A stretch of 35,785 nt of DNA from Prolixibacteraceae bacterium (GCA_947475715.1 CANJNY010000039.1:1-35785); one strand, 5' to 3'. Numbered from the stretch's first letter, positions 7,914-17,268 are shown. A program made the numbers and translations. The notes: generated from the letters alone by a model not told the origin.

Positions 7914-9457
7914 TGGATATTACAAATTACTTATCAAACATAGAGGTTCCATCTGCAGACGAAGTTCAGGTAAAATTATTTCTGACTTCAAAAATGGAGG
8001 AATTGAAAAGTCACATTTTATTGTTGTGGGACGATTTTATTTTGGCTGAAAGTATAAAATCGGGTAATTCTGAGACCCCGGAGAATCTTATGAAAAGTGA
8101 TCAGGGAGGAACTGTTGATCCTGCTGAGAATCATGTCCAGTCATCTCAGCAGCAGGATGAACCTCAGATTGAAGTGCCGAAAGCAGATTTAAAGGATATT
8201 GCCAAAAATGAAGAGATTGCACTGATTATAAAAAATAAATTCATCACCCTGCCAAACGGAAAAGTTGGACAACCCTATAATTTCATATTCAGTCCCGAAA
8301 AAATAGGAATAGCCGATATTGAAGATTTCTGGATTGAAGGTCTGGAGCCGTTAGGTCTCTCCTTTGATACGGTAACTAATTCAATCACTGGAGTTCCAAC
8401 CGTTCCAGGGGAGCAAACAATACAACTTTTTCTTCAGAGAAACGGATGGAGTAAAGGTAAACCGATTTTTGAGCGGAAACTTACCCTTACCATAAATCCT
8501 GATCCCCGCTCTTTATGGCTTAATAAACCTTCCGATCCCAATGACCAATACTGGAAGCCCGACAGTGCAAAACAGTTCCTCAAAGTTGAATCGACCGGCC
8601 TAATTCTAAAAACCGGGCATAAAGATATTGTTGCCGCCAGTCAGCGTGGGAGATCGCATGCGCATGAAGGAATTTTCAGGGATGATGATTTTGTAATGGA
8701 TTACAATAAGAACACCAACTGGTATATTATGGCGGTAGCTGATGGTGCCGGATCATGTAAAGCCTCCCGTAAAGGATCACAAATTGCATGTCAGACGGTC
8801 TTAAACGTTTGCAAAACGCGCCTGGAAAATGAGCACAAAGATTTTGAACGTTTGATTAAGGAGCTGAACAATGAGATGTCTGATGCAAACCGCAAGAAGA
8901 TGGGAGATTCCCTCTACGGCATTATAGGGGCAGCAGTTTTTAAGGCCTATAAAAATATTGAGGAGGAGGCAACAATATCGGGCAAACAAACGAAAGACTT
9001 TTCAACAACCCTGATTATTTCTATTTGTAAAAAATTCAAATTCGGCTGGTTTGTAGCTGCATTTTGGGTCGGGGATGGAGGAATAGGGATTTACGATAAA
9101 AACAGACGATTTCTCAGAGTCCTTGGTGAAACAGATGGTGGAGAGTTTGCAGGGCAAACCCGATTTCTCACCATGCCTGAGATCACACAACCCGAAGAAT
9201 TATATCGTCGTCTAAGATTTGATATCGTAGAGGATTTCACCGCTCTGATTTTGATGTCAGATGGAATTACTGATCCAAAATTCGAAACCGATGCCAACCT
9301 TTTAAAAATTGAAAAATGGGACGAATTATGGAACGATCTTTCTTCAGAAGTTGATTTTACCGACAACAACGAAAAATCAGCAGACCAACTTTTAAAGTGG
9401 CTCGATTTCTGGTCTCCGGGAAACCACGACGACCGAACAATCGCAATCCTTTTCTGA
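7913..9457 (+). CDS. PP2C-type Ser/Thr phosphatase with Ig-like insert (TerY-P triad)
   Basis: Cytoplasmic protein of 514 residues with no signal peptide. Residues about 1-100 are acidic and low in complexity. Residues about 106-195 look like a putative Ig / cadherin-like module (LPNGKVGQPYNF, then SITGVPTVPGEQTIQLF). Residues about 235-514 are a PP2C domain with its metal-binding aspartates: ADGAGS (D277), GDGG (388-390), MSDGITD (D450, D454) and NHDDRTIAI (D506, D507). This phosphatase is one arm of the published TerY-P triad (vWA, kinase, phosphatase) and presumably reverses the kinase encoded one base downstream. An Ig-like module in a cytosolic phosphatase is unusual and may bind a partner. 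Confidence 0.88.
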   Translation: MDITNYLSNIEVPSADEVQVKLFLTSKMEELKSHILLLWDDFILAESIKSGNSETPENLMKSDQGGTVDPAENHVQSSQQQDEPQIEVPKADLKDIAKNEEIALIIKNKFITLPNGKVGQPYNFIFSPEKIGIADIEDFWIEGLEPLGLSFDTVTNSITGVPTVPGEQTIQLFLQRNGWSKGKPIFERKLTLTINPDPRSLWLNKPSDPNDQYWKPDSAKQFLKVESTGLILKTGHKDIVAASQRGRSHAHEGIFRDDDFVMDYNKNTNWYIMAVADGAGSCKASRKGSQIACQTVLNVCKTRLENEHKDFERLIKELNNEMSDANRKKMGDSLYGIIGAAVFKAYKNIEEEATISGKQTKDFSTTLIISICKKFKFGWFVAAFWVGDGGIGIYDKNRRFLRVLGETDGGEFAGQTRFLTMPEITQPEELYRRLRFDIVEDFTALILMSDGITDPKFETDANLLKIEKWDELWNDLSSEVDFTDNNEKSADQLLKWLDFWSPGNHDDRTIAILF

Positions 9458-9458
9458 C

Positions 9459-10955
9459 ATGGCTAAAACAGTAAAAACTACCGCTACCGATGGAACCCCC
9501 GTTGAATTTATCGACGAGATGATTGGTTCAGGGGGAATGAAAGATGTCTATTTCAGTCCGGACAAGAGCTATGTTGTAGCTTTTTTTCGTGACAAACAGG
9601 ATTTTAACGCCAAGGACAGGCTTCAGAATATCACCGGTGTCTACCGGGACCGGATTTTTAACCAGCAAGGGGGAGATTACTGGCAGGATCTCTATTGCTG
9701 GCCAACAAAAATAGTGGAATATAATGGGAAACTGGGAATTGTTTGTCCTACCTATCAAAAACATTTCTTCTTCTCAAAGGGATCAATAAATAATGATTTT
9801 CTGGGGATCAAAGGGAAAGAAAAAGAGGGAAAATGGTTTGCATCAGCCAAAAATCAAAATAAATTTCTGGCTCCGGAGGAAAAAGGGGATTGGTTTAAAT
9901 ATTTCCAGATTTGCATCCGGATAAGCCGGGCTGTAAAACGGTTACACGCCGCAGGGCTGGCCCATTCAGATCTTTCGTATAAAAATGTCCTGATAGATCC
10001 TGTATCAGGAAGGGCAGCCATTATTGATATTGACGGACTGGTTGTTCCCGGAAAATATCCCCCCGACGTGCTGGGCACTCCCGACTTTATCGCCCCTGAG
10101 GTTATTGAAACAAAACATCTTAAAATTACCGATCCAGGCCGCAAAGTTCCCAGCATTGCCACTGATCGTCACGCACTTGCCGTGATGATTTATATGTACC
10201 TGCTATACCGTCATCCCCTGCGGGGTGGAAAGGTTAATGACCTCGATTGCACACGAGATGAAGAATTATCAATGGGATCCAAATCGTTATATATCGAACA
10301 TCCCTCTGATATCACCAACCGGGTGAAAATAAACCAACTCAACCCCAGCCAGCTCCCCCAGGGTGATCCAACAAAAACACCCTATACAGTCTGTGGACCA
10401 TACCTTAAAACGCTTTTTGACAAGGCGTTTATCGATGGACTTCACAATCCATCCTTGCGACCGACTGCGAACGAATGGGAGGATGCTCTGTTAAAAACGG
10501 TAGATCTGATGCAACCTTGTCAAAATCAGGCTTGCTGGCATAAATGGTTTATCTTCGACAATACCAAACAGCCCAAATGTCCATTTTGTGGAACCGCATA
10601 CACAGGACAGCTGCCGGTTCTCAATCTTTACTCTTCAAGAAAGGCTGGCACCTTTACCCCCGACAATTACCGGCTCATGGTTTATAATAATCAATATCTC
10701 TACCAATGGCATGTAAACAGAAATATCTCCCCCAATGAACGGCTTACCGAAGAACAAAAAAAACCGGTTGGCTATTTTGCCTTTCATAATAACAAGTGGT
10801 TATTGATTAACCAGCGGCTCAACGATCTGGAGGATAAAAGTGAAGGGGTAAAAATACCAGTCAATAAAGCGGTTGAGCTTACCGAAGGGAAACAGATCCT
10901 CCTTTCGAAGGAGGAGGGAGGCAGACTTATTATCGTTCAGCTGGTCCAGGGTTAA
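9459..10955 (+). CDS. Protein kinase-like protein with zinc ribbon (TerY-P triad)
   Basis: Protein of 498 residues. The kinase-like domain (about 18-345) has a glycine loop GSGGMKDVY (23-31), a catalytic-loop equivalent HSDLSYKNVLID (H169, D171, N176), and IIDIDGLVVPG (D190/D192) in the place of DFG, followed by GTPDFIAPEV. The canonical VAIK lysine is not obvious (YVVAFFRDK), which may be typical of this family. A Zn ribbon follows with C354, C359, C374 and C377 (CPFCG). The last 110 residues are beta-rich and look faintly FHA-like (HNNKWLLINQRL). It is the kinase arm of the Ter vWA/kinase/phosphatase set and starts one base after the phosphatase gene. Its substrate is unknown. Confidence 0.87.
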   Translation: MAKTVKTTATDGTPVEFIDEMIGSGGMKDVYFSPDKSYVVAFFRDKQDFNAKDRLQNITGVYRDRIFNQQGGDYWQDLYCWPTKIVEYNGKLGIVCPTYQKHFFFSKGSINNDFLGIKGKEKEGKWFASAKNQNKFLAPEEKGDWFKYFQICIRISRAVKRLHAAGLAHSDLSYKNVLIDPVSGRAAIIDIDGLVVPGKYPPDVLGTPDFIAPEVIETKHLKITDPGRKVPSIATDRHALAVMIYMYLLYRHPLRGGKVNDLDCTRDEELSMGSKSLYIEHPSDITNRVKINQLNPSQLPQGDPTKTPYTVCGPYLKTLFDKAFIDGLHNPSLRPTANEWEDALLKTVDLMQPCQNQACWHKWFIFDNTKQPKCPFCGTAYTGQLPVLNLYSSRKAGTFTPDNYRLMVYNNQYLYQWHVNRNISPNERLTEEQKKPVGYFAFHNNKWLLINQRLNDLEDKSEGVKIPVNKAVELTEGKQILLSKEEGGRLIIVQLVQG

Positions 10956-11004
10956 TAGGAATATTCGTCTTTTAATTTATTGATTTTTTAAATAATGAAG
11001 CCAC

Positions 11005-11679
11005 TTGATTAAGCATATCTCATTCGACCTTTGGTTAACATTGATAAAATCACATCCCGAATTTAAGCAGAGGCGTGCCCTGTTTTTAAGCCGGGAATAC
11101 AATCCTTTGAATTATACGGTAAGTGAGATCATGCATATTATCCAACAGACAGACAAGACTTGTGACAGACTCAATGAAATGAGAGGAATAAAAGTACCTG
11201 CAAATCAGATGTATCGGCGAATTTTGGTTAAACTTGGCTTAAAAGCGCAACAGATTACTGACGACATGATTGATAAAATCAAATCAACCGTCTACAATTT
11301 GTTTATGAACCTGCAACCTCTCTTTTTAAACGGATCAATCGTTACGATGCTTCAATCACTAAGCAATCAGGGCTATAGCCTTAGCCTTAGCAGTAATACC
11401 GGTTTTATTGAAGGAATGACCATATTGGAAACTCTGGAGAATCTGAAGATCCTCGAGTATTTTAATTTCTGCGTATTCTCTGATCAGATCGGAACATCAA
11501 AACCATCGCCTCTGTTTTTCGAAAAGGTTCACTACCAGTCAAAGTATGAAAAAACAGAAATCATACATATCGGCGATAATTACAATGCCGATTACCTGGG
11601 CGCCACTAACTTTGGATTTAATGCATTACATATAACCAATCAACAATATACAATAAATGATCTTAAAAGACACTTATAA
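11005..11679 (+). CDS. HAD-superfamily protein of the Ter cluster
   Basis: Protein of 224 residues with HAD motifs: I at SFDLWLTLI (D8, T12), II at LSSNTG (about 128-133), III at K166 in GTSKPSP, and IV at IGDNYNADYLG (D191, D196). The second Asp of motif I, the usual acid/base of phosphatases, is Trp (W10), so ordinary phosphatase activity is doubtful, though related HAD groups with W here exist. The start is TTG at 11005; the only nearby ATG (10995) is out of frame and stops at once. The gene overlaps the PRTase gene by 23 bases. HAD plus PRTase pairs are part of the published Ter nucleoside-like metabolite module. Confidence 0.85.
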   Translation: MIKHISFDLWLTLIKSHPEFKQRRALFLSREYNPLNYTVSEIMHIIQQTDKTCDRLNEMRGIKVPANQMYRRILVKLGLKAQQITDDMIDKIKSTVYNLFMNLQPLFLNGSIVTMLQSLSNQGYSLSLSSNTGFIEGMTILETLENLKILEYFNFCVFSDQIGTSKPSPLFFEKVHYQSKYEKTEIIHIGDNYNADYLGATNFGFNALHITNQQYTINDLKRHL

Positions 11680-12499
11680 AAGAACGGTGGATACGTTCAG
11701 TGCCTTCCAGGTTTCAGATCCGAAGAATTTTGATTTTCCGGCTGAAAAATACTCCAAATTCAAATTCGGATCGACGGCCATAGCCCGTGAATTTGGATAC
11801 ACACTTGCCGATCGATTTATCAATCAGCTGTTTAAATTCACTTACAAAGGAAATCCAATCGTTGTGCTGCCCAGTGCTTATTCCCACATTCCTACAGCAT
11901 CCTATTATCTGACTATTTTTTTTATCGATAAGCTCAATCAGTTTCTTTACAAAAATGGTTACTCTCCGGTTGAAACAGGAAAAATCCACCGAAATGTCAC
12001 CTATCGGGAGGACTATGGTGAAATGAGTGCTGAAGAGCGATATAATATGATCAAAGGGGATAAATTCCATATTGATGAGACACTGATCAAAAACAAAATT
12101 CTAATCTTTATCGACGATATAAAAATTACGGGAACACACGAACGAATTATCGTTAAAATGCTGGACGATTTTGACATACAAAATCATTGCTATATGCTCT
12201 ATTTTGCCGAGCTCACCGATCCTGATATAAGTCCAAAAACTGAAAACTATCTGAATCATTTCTTTGTTAAGGATCTTAAACATTTGCAAGCCATTATCGA
12301 GCAGAATGATTTTGTTTTCAATACCCGTATAGTCAAATATATCCTGAACAGTAATCATGAGGCCTGCAAACTGTTTATTCAAAAACAGAATCAACCGTTT
12401 ATCAATAAATTATACTACAATGCGCTGGGAAATGAATACAATAAATTTTCAGAATATTCAGCCAATTTAATGTATATTGAAAATTTGATCACCGAATAA
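11657..12499 (+). CDS. PRTase-fold protein of the Ter cluster
   Basis: Protein of 280 residues. The only strong motif is the PRPP-binding loop, ILIFIDDIKITGTHER (D153, D154, T158-G159-T160), which fits the phosphoribosyltransferase signature. An upstream VVLPSAYSHIPTAS segment may correspond to the N-terminal part of the same fold. The C-terminal third has no recognised motif. It overlaps the HAD gene by 23 bases, so the two are probably translated together. In published Ter systems PRTases and HAD proteins accompany ATP-grasp enzymes to make a nucleoside-like compound; no ATP-grasp gene is nearby here. The product is unknown. Confidence 0.78.
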   Translation: MILKDTYKRTVDTFSAFQVSDPKNFDFPAEKYSKFKFGSTAIAREFGYTLADRFINQLFKFTYKGNPIVVLPSAYSHIPTASYYLTIFFIDKLNQFLYKNGYSPVETGKIHRNVTYREDYGEMSAEERYNMIKGDKFHIDETLIKNKILIFIDDIKITGTHERIIVKMLDDFDIQNHCYMLYFAELTDPDISPKTENYLNHFFVKDLKHLQAIIEQNDFVFNTRIVKYILNSNHEACKLFIQKQNQPFINKLYYNALGNEYNKFSEYSANLMYIENLITE

Positions 12500-12539
12500 G
12501 CTTTAAACTATTAGATTAAGCAATTTACAAATAAAACAA

Positions 12540-15449
12540 ATGGAACAAAAAAAACACTACTCGGGACTCTTGTCTGAACAAGTTCTTGAAAGTCGCACGA
12601 AGTTTGGTTCAAATATTCTAACTCCTCCTGAAAGAGATCCGCTGTGGAAACTTTTTCTCGAAAAATTTGAGGATCCAATTATCCGGATTCTGTTGATTGC
12701 CGCCTTTCTCTCACTTGGGATTGCCTTTGTGCATAATCAGTTTGCTGAAACAATCGGAATATTTTGCGCCATTATTTTAGCTACCGTTGTCTCATTTTGG
12801 TTTGAAATGGATGCCAATAAAAAATTTGATGTATTAAATCAAGTGAATGACGACACGTTGATAAAAGTGATTCGGAATGGTAACATCTGCGAAATTCCCA
12901 AAAAAGATATTGTAGTTGGAGATATTGTTGTACTGGGCACCGGTGAAGAGGTCCCTGCCGACTGCCAACTATACGAGGCCATTTCACTACAGATCGATGA
13001 ATCGTGCCTCACTGGTGAGCCCATTATCGACAAAACCACCGATCCTGCGGAATTTGACACCGAGGCAACTTACCCATCAAACTGGGCCATGCGAGGAACC
13101 AAGGTTATGGATGGTCATGCAATCATGGAAGTTAAAAACGTGGGAGATGCCACCGAGTATGGGAAAGTAGCTCAAAAGGCTACCGAAATGTCGGGCGAAG
13201 TGACCCCTCTGAACCGGCAACTTGATGGCCTGGCAAAATTTATTGGTGTGATGGGGTTCGCCCTGGCCATTCTGACTTTCATTGCCTTATTTGTAAAGGA
13301 TCTATTTTTCAGCGCCCATACCGATTCCCCAACCCTGGTGCAGCTCGGATCGGTTGGGATTGTCATGCTGGCCGCAATGGTAATCTTAGTAAAAGTATGG
13401 CTACCAATAATTTATGATGGATACGAACTCCTTGGAATAGAAAAAGAGCTACCAAAGAGTGTCGAAGAAGGAGGCTGGTTTAAATGGCTTGGTTTCGGAA
13501 TTATAACATTTATCCTGCTAGGTGCAATTGGCTATTTGTTCTCAATAAATCCGTTAGACTCGCATTCATGGGTTAGTATCGATGTAGCGGGTAGAATTCT
13601 TCAATATTTCATGGTCGCTGTTACACTAATTGTGGTGGCAGTCCCCGAGGGATTACCGATGAGCGTCACATTAAGTCTGGCATTAAGTATGCGTAAAATG
13701 CTACAGGCTAATAATCTGGTACGTAAAATGCATGCCTGCGAAACGATCGGGGCCACAACAGTAATCTGTACCGACAAAACAGGAACACTGACCCAAAACC
13801 GGATGCAGGTCGCCAATACCAATTTCTTCGCCTTAAAAGACCAGCAACTGGCAAACGATGAATTAAGCAACCTGATCAAGGAGGGAATATCTGTAAATTC
13901 AACAGCATACCTCGATTATTCAGATAGTACCATTGTTAAAACATTAGGAAATCCCACCGAAGCCGCTTTGCTTTTATGGCTTCATTCAAACAATGTCAAT
14001 TACCTTGAACTGCGCGAACAGGCAGATGTTCTGGAGCAGTTAACCTTTTCAACAGAGCGAAAATACATGGCCACCATTATTTTCTCTCCGCTTCTCAATA
14101 AGAAAGTTCTTTATGTCAAAGGAGCCCCCGAGATTGTCCTCTCAAACTGTAGTGATGTACTTTATGAAGAGGAACGGAAATCGGTTCTTTCAGCTGAACC
14201 TTTAATCATGGAGCTTTTACATCAGTACCAAAATCAGGCAATGAGGACTTTAGGGTTTGCCTATGAAATCCTTGAAGATGAAAATGAACGGTTCATAAAT
14301 GGAAAACTGGCCAATTCAAACCTTACCTATTTGGGTGTTGTGGCTATTTCGGATCCGGTACGTGAAGATGTCCCTGAAGCAGTCAGAAAATGTCTGAGCG
14401 CCGGCATCGATATAAAAATAGTAACCGGTGATACTCCGGGAACAGCACGGGAGATAGGTCGTCAAATCGGGATATGGAATAACAGCGATGCGGTTCATAA
14501 TATCATTACCGGACCGGAATTCGAGGCATTAAGTGACGAAGAGGCTGTAAGCCGTGTTCAGCATCTTAAAATAATGTGCAGAGCAAGACCTACCGATAAA
14601 CAACGATTGGTTCAGCTACTTCAAAAGAGAGGATCAGTTGTGGCTGTTACCGGAGACGGAACCAATGACGCACCGGCCCTGAATTTTGCACATGTTGGCT
14701 TATCTATGGGATCGGGAACCTCGGTTGCCAAAGAGGCCAGTGATATAACCTTGCTTGATGATTCATTCAACAGTATTGCAACAGCAGTGATGTGGGGTCG
14801 ATCGCTTTATCAGAATATCCAACGATTTCTCATTTTCCAGTTAACAATCAACCTGGCTGCATTGATCATAGTCCTGTTTGGCTCCATTATTGGAAGTGAA
14901 TTACCGCTGACCGTGACCCAGATGCTTTGGGTAAACCTGATCATGGATACCTTTGCTGCCGGAGCGCTTGCCTCACTTCCTCCTAACGAAAAGGTGATGA
15001 AAAACAAACCCAGAAAAGCGACCGATTTTATTATCACCCCTCAAATGAGAGCAGTAATCTTGTTCGTAGGCACAGCCTTCGTTGTGCTTCTGATGGGACT
15101 TCTATTCTACTTCAAGGAGGAGAACGGTGAGATTAGCCCGATTAATTTATCCCGGTTTTTTACAGTCTTTGTCCTGCTTCAGTTCTGGAATATGTTTAAT
15201 GCCAAGGCTTTTGCCACAGGAAAATCGGCATTTAACAAAATTAATGAGAGTATTGGTTTCGTAATCGTAGCAACAGTTATTCTTGTTGGTCAAATATTTA
15301 TCGTACAGTTTGGCGGTGATGTGTTCCGTACGGTTCCATTGCCATTAAGCGATTGGTTGAAAATTATTGGCAGCACCTCCCTGGTCCTTTGGATAGGTGA
15401 GTCGGGCCGCTTAATCAAGGGAATTCAACGTTCTAAATCTGAAGGCTAG
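12540..15449 (+). CDS. Calcium-translocating P-type ATPase (PMCA type, P2B)
   Basis: Membrane pump of 969 residues that should export Ca2+ using ATP. Visible: A-domain LTGEP (157-161), M4 PEGLP (369-373), phosphorylation site DKTGTLT (412-418), KGAPE (527-531), hinge TGDGTNDAP (704-712), and the M6 motif NLIMD (N799, D803) that supplies Ca2+ ligands. About 90 extra residues lie between M3 and M4 (about 255-350) and contain two more hydrophobic stretches, which shifts PEGLP further from the N-terminus than usual. As the last gene of the cluster, 40 bases after the PRTase and before a strong terminator, it links the calcium-binding TerD proteins with calcium transport. Confidence 0.93.
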   Translation: MEQKKHYSGLLSEQVLESRTKFGSNILTPPERDPLWKLFLEKFEDPIIRILLIAAFLSLGIAFVHNQFAETIGIFCAIILATVVSFWFEMDANKKFDVLNQVNDDTLIKVIRNGNICEIPKKDIVVGDIVVLGTGEEVPADCQLYEAISLQIDESCLTGEPIIDKTTDPAEFDTEATYPSNWAMRGTKVMDGHAIMEVKNVGDATEYGKVAQKATEMSGEVTPLNRQLDGLAKFIGVMGFALAILTFIALFVKDLFFSAHTDSPTLVQLGSVGIVMLAAMVILVKVWLPIIYDGYELLGIEKELPKSVEEGGWFKWLGFGIITFILLGAIGYLFSINPLDSHSWVSIDVAGRILQYFMVAVTLIVVAVPEGLPMSVTLSLALSMRKMLQANNLVRKMHACETIGATTVICTDKTGTLTQNRMQVANTNFFALKDQQLANDELSNLIKEGISVNSTAYLDYSDSTIVKTLGNPTEAALLLWLHSNNVNYLELREQADVLEQLTFSTERKYMATIIFSPLLNKKVLYVKGAPEIVLSNCSDVLYEEERKSVLSAEPLIMELLHQYQNQAMRTLGFAYEILEDENERFINGKLANSNLTYLGVVAISDPVREDVPEAVRKCLSAGIDIKIVTGDTPGTAREIGRQIGIWNNSDAVHNIITGPEFEALSDEEAVSRVQHLKIMCRARPTDKQRLVQLLQKRGSVVAVTGDGTNDAPALNFAHVGLSMGSGTSVAKEASDITLLDDSFNSIATAVMWGRSLYQNIQRFLIFQLTINLAALIIVLFGSIIGSELPLTVTQMLWVNLIMDTFAAGALASLPPNEKVMKNKPRKATDFIITPQMRAVILFVGTAFVVLLMGLLFYFKEENGEISPINLSRFFTVFVLLQFWNMFNAKAFATGKSAFNKINESIGFVIVATVILVGQIFIVQFGGDVFRTVPLPLSDWLKIIGSTSLVLWIGESGRLIKGIQRSKSEG

Positions 15450-15490
15450 TTTTACAGAATAAATTCATAAATCCCAAATTTCAAAAATTC

Positions 15491-15531
15491 AGATGAGGTG
15501 TCAAAAGTAGTCACCTCATCTGCTTTTTTTT
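15491..15531 (+). terminator. Strong Rho-independent terminator closing the Ter cluster
   Basis: A perfect 10-bp stem, AGATGAGGTG (15491-15500) with CACCTCATCT (15512-15521), an 11-base loop and eight T at 15524-15531. It lies 41 bases after the ATPase stop codon. Confidence 0.85.
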
Positions 15532-15695
15532 CACCTCAAACTGTCACTTTGACCCTCCCTGCATCTCAATCAATGATTGACTAGACAACAAACAGTAAGC
15601 TAAGTTAAAGAATGTTAATCGGACCAGATTTTTACGTGTTATATTCCATCTAATGGTTAGTTTTAAAGCAAATTGGCATGCAAATTGTAAAACTA

Positions 15696-15737
15696 AGTAG
15701 TCGGAATATCCAATTATAAATAGTTATTCCGATTACT
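15696..15737. repeat. 13-bp inverted repeat before the protease gene
   Basis: AGTAGTCGGAATA (15696-15708) pairs with TATTCCGATTACT (15725-15737), with a single G-T wobble across a 16-base AT-rich spacer. It lies 40 bases before the start codon, so it could be an operator or a 5' leader hairpin controlling the stress protease. Confidence 0.45.
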
Positions 15738-15777
15738 TAAAATACGTTTAAAGTCTTAAAAATTTAAAAAACCAATT

Positions 15778-17250
15778 ATGGACAGCATCAAAAAAATTGC
15801 GAAAACACTGGCAATTGCTTTTGCCGGAGCCCTTATTGCCATTTTTATTTATTCAAAAATCAAGCCTGAAACACATGAAGTACTTCAAGGTAATTCACCC
15901 GTTCAATTAACCAATTACAATGCACCTCAAAGTCCTCAGGCACAACTTCCTGATTTAACACAGGCTGCTGAAAAGAGCGTTCATGCAGTAGTTCATATTA
16001 CAACGAAAGTAAAAGCTCAAGGTTATGGGGGAAACGAGAATCCTCTTTTCGATTTTTTCTTTGGTCCAAGGGGATATAACCAGCCGCGGGGTTACAATCA
16101 GGAACCGGAATTCAATGTTGGATCCGGCTCAGGGGTAATAATAAGTCGGGAAGGTTATATCGTCACCAATAATCATGTGATCGACGAAGCAGATCATATT
16201 GAAGTGACGTTGAATGATAACCGGAAATTTACAGCTAAAGTGATTGGGCGCGATCCAAATACCGATATTGCACTGGTGAAAATTGATGCCAATGATCTTC
16301 CGTTCCTTGTCTGGGGGAATTCAGAAACCCTAAAACTGGGCGAATGGGTCCTTGCAGTGGGAAACCCGTTTAATCTTACTTCAACGGTAACAGCCGGAAT
16401 TGTAAGTGCTAAATCCCGAAGTATTGGAATCATTAGCGGACAATTACCACTCGAGTCATTTATACAAACAGATGCAGCAGTAAACCCGGGAAACAGTGGT
16501 GGAGCATTGGTCAACGCAAGTGGAGATCTTGTTGGAATAAACGCTGCAATTGCCTCTAAAACAGGATCATATTCGGGCTACTCCTTTGCCGTTCCGGCAT
16601 CCATTGCCCGTAAAGTGGTCGAAGACCTTAAACAGTTCGGCGAAGTTCAAAGAGCGCTGCTTGGAGTCGAAATAAAAAACATTGACGATGCTTTAGCTAA
16701 GGAAGAACACTTAGGAAAAATTGAAGGAGTTTATATCGGAAAAACCACGGAAGAAGGTGCTGCACGGCAGGCCGGATTGAAGGCAGGTGATGTGATTATC
16801 AACGTAAATGGAAACCCCGTTAACACCGTTGCCGAATTGCAGGAGCAAATTGCGAAATACCGGCCTGGCGATAAGGTTGTAATCAGTGCCAAAAGAGATG
16901 GCTCTCTCAAACAATTTAATGTGGTTCTTCGCAATACAAAAGGGGACACTTCAATCGTCAAAGAATCCTTTGGTGTACTGGGAGCCGAATTTGAAGCCAT
17001 TTCAGATAAAGATAAGGAACGGCTGAAAATAGGTGAAGGGATCCAGGTGGTGAATCTTTCCAAGGGAAAATTAAAGGATGCGGGTGTAAAAATAGGATTT
17101 ATCATCACTGATATAAACAAAATGGGTATTTCAAGTGTTGAAGACATAAAAAGAGTACTTTCGCAGTCCAACAATAAAAAGCCAGTTTTAGTTGAAGGTG
17201 TTTACCCTGGAGGCGAATGGGCATACTACGTTTTTAAGCTGGAAGAATAA
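15778..17250 (+). CDS. degP: DegP/HtrA-type periplasmic serine protease (Do family)
   Basis: Envelope quality-control protease/chaperone of 490 residues. The N-terminal helix (about 9-25, ending IYSKIKP) is a signal peptide or anchor. The trypsin-like domain shows the triad H133 (NNHVID), D163 (NTDIALVKID) and S240 (NPGNSGGAL). Two PDZ domains follow; the first is clear around residues 280-385 (GAARQAGLKAGDVI, then VNTVAELQEQIAKYRPGD) and the second runs to the end (KLKDAGVKIGFIITDINKM). A Gly/Asn/Tyr-rich loop near 82-110 matches the LA loop of Do proteases. It is transcribed alone, upstream of rpoD, with a small inverted repeat before it. Confidence 0.93.
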   Translation: MDSIKKIAKTLAIAFAGALIAIFIYSKIKPETHEVLQGNSPVQLTNYNAPQSPQAQLPDLTQAAEKSVHAVVHITTKVKAQGYGGNENPLFDFFFGPRGYNQPRGYNQEPEFNVGSGSGVIISREGYIVTNNHVIDEADHIEVTLNDNRKFTAKVIGRDPNTDIALVKIDANDLPFLVWGNSETLKLGEWVLAVGNPFNLTSTVTAGIVSAKSRSIGIISGQLPLESFIQTDAAVNPGNSGGALVNASGDLVGINAAIASKTGSYSGYSFAVPASIARKVVEDLKQFGEVQRALLGVEIKNIDDALAKEEHLGKIEGVYIGKTTEEGAARQAGLKAGDVIINVNGNPVNTVAELQEQIAKYRPGDKVVISAKRDGSLKQFNVVLRNTKGDTSIVKESFGVLGAEFEAISDKDKERLKIGEGIQVVNLSKGKLKDAGVKIGFIITDINKMGISSVEDIKRVLSQSNNKKPVLVEGVYPGGEWAYYVFKLEE

Positions 17251-17268
17251 TTTTCAGCAACATAAAGA

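Larger units (their letters stand above)
15450..15777. other. Intergenic region between Ca2+ ATPase and degP
   Basis: No gene seen. It contains the terminator at 15491-15531 and an inverted repeat at 15696-15737 just before the protease gene. Confidence 0.6.
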
